64,000 nucleotides of DNA from Thermocoleostomius sinensis A174 (lineage in GTDB: Bacteria > Cyanobacteriota > Cyanobacteriia > Elainellales > Elainellaceae): NCBI RefSeq assembly GCF_026802175.1, contig NZ_CP113797.1:4813026-4877025 (forward strand), in the 5' to 3' direction. Positions 25,836 to 34,427 of this stretch are shown here, one piece after another (the stretch's first letter is position 1; the number at the start of each line of letters is the position of its first letter). Both the position numbers and the translations under genes were made by a program. The notes beneath the pieces were generated by a model that ran no database searches, was not told the DNA's origin, and saw only the letters and a list, made by a program, of their open reading frames with translations.

Positions 25836-27392
25836 TCAGTCCGATTCTGGCTCTGCCTCAGACCGAGGGCGCGATCGACCAAATACCTGGGTAATGTGCT
25901 TCAACCGACCACACGTTTCGTCATTCAACGCTTCCGATCGGTAACGCCAACCCCAGTTTCCTTCCAACCGCCCCGGAAAATTCATGCGAGCATTACTTCC
26001 CAAACCTAAAATATCTTGCAGCGGAATAATAGCTAAATTGGCAATCGACCCAAACGCTAGGCGAATCATATCCCAATGAATGCCATCGGAACTAATGCAA
26101 CCCAGATAATCTAGTAGCCGATCGCGTTCGTGATCGGGCAGGGTTTCGTACCAAGCTACCGTGGTGTTGTTATCGTGGGTTCCCGTGTAAACTACGCAAT
26201 TGCGCTTGTCATAGTTAAAGGGCAGGTAAGGGTTGCGAGCATCACCACCAAACGCAAAGTGCAACACTTTCATGCCAGGAAATTCAAAGTGATCGCGCAG
26301 AGCTTCTACTTCAGGAGTCACTGTCCCCAAATCTTCAGCTAAGATGGGCAGCGACCCCAACTTTTGCTTCAAGACTTCAAAGAACTGTTTACCGGGTGCT
26401 TTAATCCAACTGCCGTTTACTGCATTGGTTTCACCTTGAGGAATTGCCCAAAACGATTCAAAACCAATAAAGTGATCGATACGAATCAAGTCTACATAAT
26501 CCAGCATGGCTTCAAACCGCTGAATCCACCACTGAAAATCTGACTGTTGCAAATAGTCCCAGTTGTAAACTGGATTGCCCCACAATTGCCCAGTTTCGCT
26601 AAAGTAATCGGGTGGCGTGCCAGCCATCAGGGCAGGTTCGCCTGTTTCCGAATCTAAGCAGAAATTATCAGGATTTGCCCACACATCCGCACTGTCATGT
26701 GCCACATAAATAGGAATATCCCCAATGATTTGAATTCCCTTAGAGTTAGCGTAGTGTTTTAGGTCACTCCACTGTCGGAAGAACTCAAACTGCAAGAACT
26801 CTTCAAAGAAAATTTCCTCGGCTAGTTCCGATCGAAATTGTTGCAAAGTTGCTTTATCGCGCTTCGCTAACCCCGGTTCCCAAGTATGCCAACTTTGTCC
26901 ATTAAATTTCCGCTTCAGTGCCATAAACAGTGCATAATCTTCCAGCCAATCTGCTTTCTCTTGCTGAAATTGCTGAAAGGCATCGCGTCGTTCTGCGCTG
27001 GCGCTGGTGGCAAAATTACGGCAAGCCTGTTGCAATAGAGGAAACTTAGTAGCTGCTACTCGATCAAAATCAACGTGATCGAGGGGAAAGTCTGGAATGT
27101 GAGCTAAATCCGCGTCGCTGAGCAATCCCTCTCCGTGCAAGAGATCAAGGCTAATCAACAGTGGATTGCCGGCCATTGCCGAATAACTCATATAGGGTGA
27201 GTTACCAAAGCTAGTTGGCCCTAGGGGCAAAATTTGCCACAGATGTTGATCGCTGTCTGCCAGGAAATCAATGAATCGATAGGCTTCCGATCGCAGATCG
27301 CCAATACCAAAGCGGCCCGGAAACGACGTCGGATGCAGCAATATACCACTAACTCGCTGAGAAAAAACTGAGGGATGAGAAGAAGCGTTCAT
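25836..27392 (-). CDS. malQ: 4-alpha-glucanotransferase (amylomaltase)
   Basis: A roughly 518-residue glycoside hydrolase family 77 enzyme that transfers maltosyl or longer glucan segments during glycogen metabolism. Landmarks are SGILLHPTSFPGRFGIGDL at the N-terminus, DIPIYVAHDSADVW, the catalytic nucleophile region DLIRIDHFIGF, the acid/base region LAEDLGTVTPEVEALR, and the transition-state residue region VVYTGTHDNNT. All are intact. Length is typical for bacterial MalQ. An upstream ATG at 27419 would add nine residues; the ATG at 27392 is preferred because family members begin close to the FSQRVSGILLHP segment. No linked glycogen genes are in the window. Confidence 0.93.
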   Translation of the reverse strand: MNASSHPSVFSQRVSGILLHPTSFPGRFGIGDLRSEAYRFIDFLADSDQHLWQILPLGPTSFGNSPYMSYSAMAGNPLLISLDLLHGEGLLSDADLAHIPDFPLDHVDFDRVAATKFPLLQQACRNFATSASAERRDAFQQFQQEKADWLEDYALFMALKRKFNGQSWHTWEPGLAKRDKATLQQFRSELAEEIFFEEFLQFEFFRQWSDLKHYANSKGIQIIGDIPIYVAHDSADVWANPDNFCLDSETGEPALMAGTPPDYFSETGQLWGNPVYNWDYLQQSDFQWWIQRFEAMLDYVDLIRIDHFIGFESFWAIPQGETNAVNGSWIKAPGKQFFEVLKQKLGSLPILAEDLGTVTPEVEALRDHFEFPGMKVLHFAFGGDARNPYLPFNYDKRNCVVYTGTHDNNTTVAWYETLPDHERDRLLDYLGCISSDGIHWDMIRLAFGSIANLAIIPLQDILGLGSNARMNFPGRLEGNWGWRYRSEALNDETCGRLKHITQVFGRSRPRSEAEPESD

Positions 27393-27597
27393 GGAATCAC
27401 AAAGAGGCAAAATTGCCATGAATTTATCAAGTTTTCCAGCCCTTTACCTCCTATCGCAGGGCAGATTTTAGAATTGGCTCGAAATCGGCGTTCTCAGACG
27501 AACAATAAGTGAGTTGCCCCACAGTTTGGTTGGAGAGGAGGTTTCTTAGGACTGGTTGATTTTATACGCTACTTTACAGGCTACAGAGCAAAACGGC

Positions 27598-27625
27598 GAT
27601 CGAGGCGATCGAGGCGATCAATATA
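27598..27625. repeat. Tandem 9-bp repeat GGCGATCGA
   Basis: The unit GGCGATCGA occurs about three times in tandem (CGGCGATCGAGGCGATCGAGGC split over this span). It lies in the 410-base gap between malQ and the transketolase gene and is built on the HIP1 core. Apart from this and the palindrome at 27750, the gap shows no gene. Confidence 0.6.
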
Positions 27626-27749
27626 TTCAAGTATTTGCCTCCTGATTCCCCCATTCCTTATCCTGCTTCGTCCCTCATGCCGTTAGCAACACACCCGTGG
27701 GGGCCGCTGTGCGTGTACCATGAAATGAATATTTGCACTGTTCGTTTGA

Positions 27750-27776
27750 GATAATTTCTCGATCGCAGAAATTATC
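27750..27776. promoter_or_regulatory. Perfect 10+7+10 inverted repeat upstream of the transketolase-family gene
   Basis: GATAATTTCT and AGAAATTATC are exact reverse complements separated by CGATCGC. The repeat ends 54 bp before the ATG of the next gene. As DNA it could be an operator for a dimeric regulator; as RNA it would be a 10-bp hairpin in the leader. There is no U-tract after it, so it is not a terminator. Confidence 0.6.
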
Positions 27777-27830
27777 GCTGCTGTATCAGCCGCATAAACT
27801 GTTAGCCACCTCGTTTAGGAAAATTCAGTC

Positions 27831-29744
27831 ATGACCATTGCGACCGCTACGTTTCCGATCGATCTGGGTGCTTACAAACCGCTAACCCTAGATCCCAGTC
27901 AGTCTACCTTGACGGATGAGCAACGGGAAACTCTGAAAGCCAATATTCAACTCTGCCGCGATGCGATCGTATTTTTCACGGCCACTGGAGCCGCACGGGG
28001 CGTTGGTGGACATACAGGCGGCCCCTATGACACAGTTCCAGAGGTCATGATTCTAGATGCTTTCTTCCGGGGACAGCCAGATCAGTTCGTGCCAATTTTC
28101 TTTGATGAAGCTGGACATCGAGTTGCGACCCAATATCTCATGTCGGTGTTGCGCGGACATATGCCTGCTGAACAACTAATGCGCTACCGAGAAGCGGATT
28201 CCAAACTACCGGGGCACCCGGAATTAAAATTAACGCCCGGTGTTGAGTTTAGTTCTGGTCGGTTGGGGCATATGTGGCCCTATGTGAATGGTGTGGCGTT
28301 AGCGCATCCTGGTAAGGCGGTATTTTGCCTCGGTTCCGATGGGTCACAGCAGGAAGGTAACGATGCAGAAGCAGCCCGCTTGGCCGTGGCGCAACACCTG
28401 AATGTCAAGCTGTTGATCGATGATAATGATGTGACGATCGCCGGCCATCCGTCTAAATATCTCCCTGGGTTCAGCGTTCGGCAAACCCTGGAAGGACACG
28501 GACTGAAAGTGCTAGAAGGCGATGGCGAAGATTTAGACGGACTCTATGCCCGCATCTGTGAAGCCATCAATACGCCCGGACCAGTTGCGGTGATCAATAA
28601 GCGCCCGATGTGCCCTGGCATCGAAGGGTTGGAAGGTTCGAACCACGGACATGACGTAATTTCCGTGAAGCTGGCGTTGCAATACCTGGAAAAGCGCGGT
28701 CACACCGCAGCGGTAGATTACTTTAACCAGATAGAGAAGCCAAAAAATACCTACACGTTTTTGGGCATTGGTGAAAAGTGGGACTCTAATCGCAATGTGT
28801 TCGGCGATGCTGTCAACAGCGTATTAGATAAGATGAGCGAAGCCGATCGCAAAGCCAAGGTGATGGTAATCGATAGTGACTTGGAGGGGTCTTGTGGTCT
28901 GAAAAAAATTCATGATGCTCACCCGGAAGTGTTCATTCCTTCGGGCATTATGGAACGGGGTAACCTGTCAGCCGCGGCCGGATTTGGCATGGAAGAGGGT
29001 AAACAGGGGATTTTTGCTACCTTTGCCGCTTTCTTGGAAATGTGCATTTCCGAAATCACCATGGCGCGGCTCAACTACTCCAATCTGCTCTGTCACTTTT
29101 CCCACTCTGGCATTGACGATATGGCAGACAATACCTGCCACTTTGGTTTAAACAATTTCTTTGCCGATAATGGCTTAGATGATGGCTATGACACCAAGCT
29201 CTATTTCCCTGCCGATGCCAACCAGATGAAGGCTTGTGTGGAAGCAGTTTTCTTTGATCCGGGTCTGCGATTCATCTTCTCGACTCGCTCCAAAACACCG
29301 ATCGTCTTAGACAGCGATGGCAATGAGCTTTTTGGTGGCGACTACAAATTTGTGCCGGGCAAAGATGAAGTGATTCGTGAAGGCACGGCTGGTTATATCG
29401 TCAGCTTTGGCGATGCTTTGTATCGCGCCCTCGATGCGGTAGAGCGCTTGAAGCAAGACGGTCTGGATGTGGGGCTAATCAACAAGCCAACGCTGAATGT
29501 TGTCGATGAAGACATGATGGCAAAACTGGGCAATGCACCGTTTGTGCTGACAGTTGAATGCTTCAACCGCAAAACTGGATTGGGCAGTCGTTTTGGCTCG
29601 TGGCTGCTAGAGCGCGGCTATGCGCCCAAGTTTGCTTATCTGGGCACTCATGAAGAAGGCTGTGGCGGCTTGTGGGAGCAATATCCACATCAGGGACTTG
29701 ATCCTGTCGGTATCATGAATAAAGTGAAACAATTGGTTGGTTAG
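27831..29744 (+). CDS. Divergent transketolase-family enzyme (thiamine diphosphate-dependent)
   Basis: A 637-residue protein with the three-part layout of transketolases. The diphosphate-binding region carries GSDGSQQEGND followed by LLIDDNDVT, in place of the usual GDG...NN. The pyrimidine-binding domain has the activating glutamate in IMERGNLSAAAGFG, where ordinary transketolases read GIREHAMG-like sequence. A C-terminal domain starts near residue 500. It clearly differs from the Calvin-cycle transketolase, which is about 670 residues and more conserved, so this is likely a paralogue with another sugar or aldehyde substrate. It is a single-gene unit with a perfect palindrome upstream. The assignment to the family is strong; the reaction is not known. 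Confidence 0.8.
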   Translation: MTIATATFPIDLGAYKPLTLDPSQSTLTDEQRETLKANIQLCRDAIVFFTATGAARGVGGHTGGPYDTVPEVMILDAFFRGQPDQFVPIFFDEAGHRVATQYLMSVLRGHMPAEQLMRYREADSKLPGHPELKLTPGVEFSSGRLGHMWPYVNGVALAHPGKAVFCLGSDGSQQEGNDAEAARLAVAQHLNVKLLIDDNDVTIAGHPSKYLPGFSVRQTLEGHGLKVLEGDGEDLDGLYARICEAINTPGPVAVINKRPMCPGIEGLEGSNHGHDVISVKLALQYLEKRGHTAAVDYFNQIEKPKNTYTFLGIGEKWDSNRNVFGDAVNSVLDKMSEADRKAKVMVIDSDLEGSCGLKKIHDAHPEVFIPSGIMERGNLSAAAGFGMEEGKQGIFATFAAFLEMCISEITMARLNYSNLLCHFSHSGIDDMADNTCHFGLNNFFADNGLDDGYDTKLYFPADANQMKACVEAVFFDPGLRFIFSTRSKTPIVLDSDGNELFGGDYKFVPGKDEVIREGTAGYIVSFGDALYRALDAVERLKQDGLDVGLINKPTLNVVDEDMMAKLGNAPFVLTVECFNRKTGLGSRFGSWLLERGYAPKFAYLGTHEEGCGGLWEQYPHQGLDPVGIMNKVKQLVG

Positions 29745-30060
29745 TTCAATATAAATTCAGATTTTCACAGCTCATGGGGAATCGGTGATGGGGAATTGTG
29801 GCGAAATATGCCTTCCCACCGATAATCCATGGGCTTATTGTTTAGGTTCTGTCGCGGACATAGTTCAATTGACTTCAGATTTGATGAAGAAAGTATAGAA
29901 ATTCTACTCTTTGCCGGTAGGCTGGGAAAAATGAGCGTAGATTAAAAAATGATGCCGTCCCATAGAGGGTGATCAGGGCGATCGTTTTGCTGGATCTGCT
30001 TGGGATGTCGGGTTTGTGGTTGGATTTGTACTGAGGGAAGGCGACTGAAGGATAATAGCA
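29745..30060. other. Gene-free stretch upstream of the coiled-coil/HNH operon
   Basis: About 316 bases with no supportable gene. It contains only short AT-rich runs and a GGGCGATCG block near 29970. No clear promoter pair was identified, although the operon at 30061 must be transcribed from here. Confidence 0.5.
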
Positions 30061-30645
30061 ATGACACCCAAGGATGAACTCCGAAATACTTTAAAAGAAG
30101 AATTTCGCATTAACAAAAATATTAGTGAATCTCTTAACAAAGCAGAGTGTGAACGGCTGCTGGCTCTTCTGCATCGTGAAGCGAGTGTGGCAAAGCTGGT
30201 GCAGTCTTTTGCAGATAAAAATGCTGAATTAGGTCGTAATAACGCCAACATTGGTAGGGAACGTGGGCGAGCAGAACGTAAACATGCCGAGCTACAGCAA
30301 GAATATGAACGGTTAGAACAATCAATCGCGTCGATCGAAGCAGCTAAGACAGAGCTTGAAACTAAAAAGAGAATGTTGGAAGAGGAGAACCACAAACTAG
30401 AAACCAAAATCCAAGATTTATCCTCTAAAAATCAGTTTCTAGGTTCTCAAGTGCAAACCTTGACCACTCGCAATGATGAACTGATGGTGGCCAATACCCA
30501 GTTGAAGCAAGACAACAAAAATCTGAAGAATATTGTTGATCAAATTAGGCTCCAGTTAGCCAGAGATACAAAAATGCTGCTGGAGCATGAAGATAACGAA
30601 ATTCGTAAAGCGTTGATCCGATTATTTAGATGGACTTTAGGCTAA
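30061..30645 (+). CDS. Coiled-coil protein of unknown function (HNH operon, gene 1)
   Basis: A 194-residue soluble protein. Residues 1-60 are helical and charged, with EFRINKNISESLNKAECERL. Residues 60-170 form a long heptad-rich coiled coil (ERLEQSIASIEAAKTELETK and the following QDLSSKNQFLGSQVQTLTTR). The C-terminus is a short amphipathic or hydrophobic segment, IRKALIRLFRWTLG. No ATPase motif is present, so it is not an SMC fragment with enzymatic activity. It is followed 12 bp later by a small protein and then an HNH nuclease gene, all on the same strand. It may be a sensor or oligomerisation scaffold. Function unknown. Confidence 0.75.
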   Translation: MTPKDELRNTLKEEFRINKNISESLNKAECERLLALLHREASVAKLVQSFADKNAELGRNNANIGRERGRAERKHAELQQEYERLEQSIASIEAAKTELETKKRMLEEENHKLETKIQDLSSKNQFLGSQVQTLTTRNDELMVANTQLKQDNKNLKNIVDQIRLQLARDTKMLLEHEDNEIRKALIRLFRWTLG

Positions 30646-30657
30646 GGAACTCGGCCA

Positions 30658-31089
30658 ATGGCACGTCAGAAACGTACTTTCAATGGCATGAGTTATGCGC
30701 AAGTACAACGCGCTAACTCAGAAAATCGCCGTAAACTGGAAAAAGATGAACAGCAATGGCTAAAGACCAATGGTTATAAGAACGTTGGCTGGAATCATGT
30801 CATTCAACTTTACGAAAAGATTGAGGAGTTTTTAGAGGCATCTCCGCTCAAAGACATGAGCCTCGAGGAATTATTTTTAGAGGCCGATCGCATTGGCAAT
30901 AAATATCTTGAACCAGAAGACATCACAAACTTTAACCAACAGCTAGCGAAAGAAGTTTCTGAGATTGGCGAACTGATTGATCGCCAATTCCCCGATACGA
31001 CGATCGAAGTGATTGACTTTAGCCAACCAACAGCCAAGAAATCCCCAAAAAAACGTAATCAAAAAACCTATCGCACCGCAAAACTTTAG
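30658..31089 (+). CDS. Small protein of unknown function (HNH operon, gene 2)
   Basis: A 143-residue soluble protein. The N-terminus is basic and polar (MARQKRTFNGMSYAQVQRAN). The middle segment, DMSLEELFLEADRIGNKYLE, resembles the first 35 residues of the following nuclease, NLEELFQLADETGKKRYHKL. This suggests a shared small helical module. The C-terminal 25 residues are lysine-rich and probably disordered or nucleic-acid-binding (KKSPKKRNQKTYRT). Its stop codon TAG at 31087-31089 touches the next gene, indicating translational coupling. No known domain is recognised. It may hold the nuclease in check or direct it. Confidence 0.75.
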   Translation: MARQKRTFNGMSYAQVQRANSENRRKLEKDEQQWLKTNGYKNVGWNHVIQLYEKIEEFLEASPLKDMSLEELFLEADRIGNKYLEPEDITNFNQQLAKEVSEIGELIDRQFPDTTIEVIDFSQPTAKKSPKKRNQKTYRTAKL

Positions 31090-31100
31090 TGAGGCATATC

Positions 31101-31550
31101 GTGGAGCTTGAGAATAAAAATCTTGAGGAATTGTTTCAACTCGCAGACGAAACGGGCAAAAAGCGATACCATAAGCTGACTCGCCAAGACTTTGAAGATT
31201 ATAAGAAATTTGACCATTGGCGATACATCAATGGTGATAGCGAGTGTGGAACGACTCAGGAAAGCAAGGACTGGGCCAAAGAGCATTCAGATTTGTATTG
31301 CCCAATTTGTGGAGACAAATTCTCTGAATGTGGTGGCAGAACTATTGACCATAAACTCCCTCGATCGCAGTATCCGTGGCTATCGATGGACTTCAAAAAC
31401 TTTTGGGTGATTTGTCGAGCTTGCAATCAGGAGAAAGGTGAAATGCATTGGTTCGAGTATGAACACTATATGTTCATTCATCACCCTAATCTTCTTCCAG
31501 CAGTACAGGCAGCGCGTCCAATTCAATTATTGAAATCTTTAGAGAAGTAA
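31101..31550 (+). CDS. HNH endonuclease (HNH operon, gene 3)
   Basis: A roughly 149-residue nuclease with an intact zinc-stabilised HNH motif: CPIC, then the catalytic TIDHKLPRSQYPW, then NFWVICRACNQEKG with the second CxxC pair. The N-terminal 35 residues repeat a LEELF-AD-G module seen in the preceding protein. GTG at 31101 is chosen because a GAGG lies 6 nt before it; a GTG at 31089 overlapping the upstream stop would add four residues. HNH nucleases cut DNA and are common effectors in defence and mobile elements. There is no ATPase, methylase or integrase beside it. The conserved three-gene spacing suggests one functional module whose target is unknown. Confidence 0.85.
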   Translation: MELENKNLEELFQLADETGKKRYHKLTRQDFEDYKKFDHWRYINGDSECGTTQESKDWAKEHSDLYCPICGDKFSECGGRTIDHKLPRSQYPWLSMDFKNFWVICRACNQEKGEMHWFEYEHYMFIHHPNLLPAVQAARPIQLLKSLEK

Positions 31551-31582
31551 CGACGACAGCTTAAGGATTGCAAAAACCTTGC

Positions 31583-32785
31583 TTAGTTTAAATTCACGAT
31601 GGCGGAAAGGTCAATTGGTAGGGTGACGGTGAAGGTACTACCCTGTCCAGGTTGAGACTGGACTTCAATCTGCCCTTGCATCAGTGCTACCAATCGTGAG
31701 GTGATCGCCAGCCCCAATCCCGTTCCATCTGCTGTTTGTGACTGTGCTGCTTCGGTACGAATGTAGGGTTCAAAGATGGTGGTTTGCTCTTCCAGAGGAA
31801 TCCCGATGCCATCATCACCAATAGAAATAGACCATTGATTTGGCGACACCGTTTGACATGTTAAGCGAACTGTACCGGCATTACTATAACGAATTGCATT
31901 GCCAAGAAGGTTAGTAAGAATTTGTTGAAGCCTTAGAGAATCCGTGAAGATATAATCTGGCGAACGATCGCAATCCACAATTAATGTTAGGTTTTTGGAG
32001 CGTGCCAATGGTTCTATCATATCTACCGTCAGTTGGATCAACTCGCGCACGTTGGTTTCAGCAAGCTGTAACTTCATCGTTCCAGTACCACAACGAGACA
32101 TTTCTAGGGTGTCATTAATTAACCGCAACAGCAGACGACCGCTCATCAAAACCCGTTCAATGCTTTCCAGATTGGGCGATCGCACTTGCAGATCGGACTG
32201 TTGACGTTGTTGGCGCAGAAACAAGTCGGCATAGCCAATGATAGAAGTTAGGGGGGTTTTCAATTCGTGAGCGAGTTGAGAAAGGTTATCTTTGCTGGCT
32301 CGTACTAACCGAGTTAGCTCTTGATTCGTCAAGCGTAGTTGACTTTGCAGTTGTTCAAGTTCCTGAATGCGACCCTGAGTATAGCTTTCAAAACAGCGGG
32401 CGATCGCCTCATCAATCACGGTGTCAATAAGCCGAACCGCTCGCAGCATTTCTGTTGGGGTCGCCTTCAATAACTCATCCTCTAACACCGAAAAAATAAC
32501 AAACCGCAATAAGCGATATTCTTCAGCAATTTCGGATGGCTCGAATCCTTGCTCGGCTCGAATCTGTCCATGCTTGAGGCTAGCTTGCACCAAGGTTTGC
32601 AAATCACTGGTTTCCCGATCGGACAATACGGTTGAGAGGGCCGTCAGAACACTCGGCAAACTATCGCGAATGGACTTGAAGGTTAATTCCCGCGTAGACT
32701 CGATACGATGATCCTGACAAACCGCTTCAATCCAGCGATCGACAATAGTTTCGCTTCGTTGGGTCAGGGTTTGGCTAAAATCCAT
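31583..32785 (-). CDS. Sensor histidine kinase with RsbRD-like N-terminal domain
   Basis: A 400-residue cytosolic hybrid of a globin-like RsbRD sensing domain (about residues 5-140, with EAVCQDHRIESTRELTF and the helix VIDEAIARCFESYTQGR) and a kinase core. The phosphorylated histidine is His173 in LAHELKTPL. The ATP-binding domain shows the N box (LLGNAIRYS), DDGIGIP, and GTGLGLAI. There is no transmembrane segment, so it senses a cytoplasmic signal. No response regulator gene is adjacent: the neighbours are the HNH operon (convergent) and a DUF456 membrane protein. The partner must be encoded elsewhere. Confidence 0.88.
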   Translation of the reverse strand: MDFSQTLTQRSETIVDRWIEAVCQDHRIESTRELTFKSIRDSLPSVLTALSTVLSDRETSDLQTLVQASLKHGQIRAEQGFEPSEIAEEYRLLRFVIFSVLEDELLKATPTEMLRAVRLIDTVIDEAIARCFESYTQGRIQELEQLQSQLRLTNQELTRLVRASKDNLSQLAHELKTPLTSIIGYADLFLRQQRQQSDLQVRSPNLESIERVLMSGRLLLRLINDTLEMSRCGTGTMKLQLAETNVRELIQLTVDMIEPLARSKNLTLIVDCDRSPDYIFTDSLRLQQILTNLLGNAIRYSNAGTVRLTCQTVSPNQWSISIGDDGIGIPLEEQTTIFEPYIRTEAAQSQTADGTGLGLAITSRLVALMQGQIEVQSQPGQGSTFTVTLPIDLSAIVNLN

Positions 32786-32883
32786 GCTGTTAGAAAGTAA
32801 AGATCGATCCGAGTCTTGGTATCAAGATAGTGTGTTAATCATTACATGTAAACCTTACAAAAGATAGAGATATTTCAGGAACA

Positions 32884-33423
32884 TCACAAAAGAGGAACCA
32901 GCGGATAGGTTAGATACACAAACAGGATTACGGCCAGCACGGCTAACATACCGTCGATGAGATTGCCGATGAAGGAACCAACAATCGTGCCAATACTGGC
33001 TTTCAGTGCAGCATTGATTCTCGATTCATCCGGCTGTTGTTGCCTAAATAGCCATTCTCCGACAAAGGCTCCAAGGAATGGGCCGATAAAGATACCAATA
33101 ATGGGCCCTCCAATCGGCAAGGCCGGCAATAGCCCAACCACTCCCAGAATCAACCCTACGATTGCACCGATTTGCCCCCAGCGACTAGCCCCAAACCGAC
33201 GTGCTCCCCAGGCGGTGGCAAAAAACTCGACGGCGGCACTCAACACCAACAGGGCAAACACAATCATGATCGACCACGTTACCCCAGCAAATTGTGTAAC
33301 GGCAGACCAGATGACGATCGCTGCCAAAATTAAGCTGGCTCCTGGCATTCCTGGAATCAGTTCCCCGATCGCCCCCACCACCATCACAGCTACTAAGATC
33401 CAATACAGCGTGGTTAAATCCAT
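32884..33423 (-). CDS. DUF456 family membrane protein
   Basis: A 179-residue protein with five to six hydrophobic segments. It starts LYWILVAVMVVGAIGELIPG and contains the glycine-rich GGPIIGIFIGPFLGAFVGEW block that marks DUF456. The ribosome binding site GAGGTGAAGG directly precedes the ATG. The family is widespread in bacteria, has a repeated glycine-zipper-like membrane part and has no assigned function. It lies between a sensor kinase and an M48 peptidase gene on the same strand, 49 bp from the latter, so the three may be partly co-transcribed. Confidence 0.88.
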   Translation of the reverse strand: MDLTTLYWILVAVMVVGAIGELIPGMPGASLILAAIVIWSAVTQFAGVTWSIMIVFALLVLSAAVEFFATAWGARRFGASRWGQIGAIVGLILGVVGLLPALPIGGPIIGIFIGPFLGAFVGEWLFRQQQPDESRINAALKASIGTIVGSFIGNLIDGMLAVLAVILFVYLTYPLVPLL

Positions 33424-33472
33424 CCTTCACCTCAGCCTATGTTCTAAGCGATACACCATCAGCCGGCAATGA

Positions 33473-34324
33473 TTAGGGCAAGCGGGGCTGAACTTCTTGT
33501 GCAAACTCCAACTCACCTTCGCGCAATTCTGGCGGAACGCCATTGGGATAAGTTTCTGCAATTAATGCCTCGAGCCGTTCAACTCGGTTGCGAGGATTGG
33601 GATGAGTACTCAAAAACTCAGGTGGTCGCCCGCCTTGTTGAGCCGAGTTGAGGATTTGCATCAGTTCTACGATGCCTATGGGCGTGTACTCAGCTTCGGT
33701 CATAAACTGAAACCCCAACCGATCGCTTTCCAGTTCGTCGGCGCGTCCATAGCGCAAATTGACCAACTGGTTGACAGCTTGTGCAAGGATAGAGGCTTGC
33801 TGGCTACTATTCGGATCATCGCTGGCGGCAATAACAATCGCATTTACCAACGCCCGCCCAAGCTGCTGTCGGGCCAAATGCTCGGAGCCGTGCCGCGCCA
33901 CCACATGCCCCACCTCATGCCCTAACACTCCCGCTAATTGAGCTTCGGTTGTTAAACGACTAAGCAGCGCGACTGTGATAAAAATCTGGCCACCGGGTAG
34001 AGCAAAGGCATTGATTGTTTGTGGATCGTTTAGTACATGAAACTCAAACGGATAGGGTGATTCGCTCGCGATCGAGTCTTGCACCACTATCTGTCCCACC
34101 CGATCGATGTAGTCTTGCACTGTTTCGTCTGGATAAAGCCCGCCAAACTGCGCTGCCATTTCAGCACGAGCTTGTTGTCCCAGCACAATTTCTTGCTCTG
34201 GCGTCAGTTGCACCCGTTGCCGCTCGCCTGTTACTGGGTTTTCAGAGACATTAGTGGCGTAGTTAAACAAGCCGATGACGACAAAAATCAGCGCCAGAAC
34301 GAAACGGATCAGCAATCTAGCCAT
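33473..34324 (-). CDS. M48 family metalloprotease (exported, active-site intact)
   Basis: A 283-residue peptidase with an N-terminal membrane anchor or uncleaved signal (about residues 5-25). The zinc motif HEVGH is near residue 140 (VLGHEVGHVVARHG), and the third ligand lies in ELESDRLGFQFM about 50 residues later. It has no PDZ or TPR domain, so it is the small BepA/LoiP-like form lacking the TPR part. Such enzymes degrade misfolded envelope proteins. It provides a useful contrast to the M48-like protein at 9691, where both histidines are lost. It precedes the DUF456 gene by 49 bp on the same strand. Confidence 0.9.
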   Translation of the reverse strand: MARLLIRFVLALIFVVIGLFNYATNVSENPVTGERQRVQLTPEQEIVLGQQARAEMAAQFGGLYPDETVQDYIDRVGQIVVQDSIASESPYPFEFHVLNDPQTINAFALPGGQIFITVALLSRLTTEAQLAGVLGHEVGHVVARHGSEHLARQQLGRALVNAIVIAASDDPNSSQQASILAQAVNQLVNLRYGRADELESDRLGFQFMTEAEYTPIGIVELMQILNSAQQGGRPPEFLSTHPNPRNRVERLEALIAETYPNGVPPELREGELEFAQEVQPRLP

Positions 34325-34427
34325 TAGAGCACAGCCAACCTTTACAGCAATTTACGTCGAAAGTACTATGTCCGCTGACCTTCGGCATCAGCCCAGCGAG
34401 AGAGGAGTACTATAAAATGGCTAACGA

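Noticed and set aside
30061-30645. Coiled-coil gene considered as an SMC or Septu-type ATPase fragment
   Set aside because: No Walker A, Walker B or ABC signature is present and the length is complete with its own start and stop.
31089-31100. GTG at 31089 as the HNH start
   Set aside because: It has no upstream ribosome binding site, whereas GAGG is correctly spaced for GTG 31101; it remains possible through coupling.
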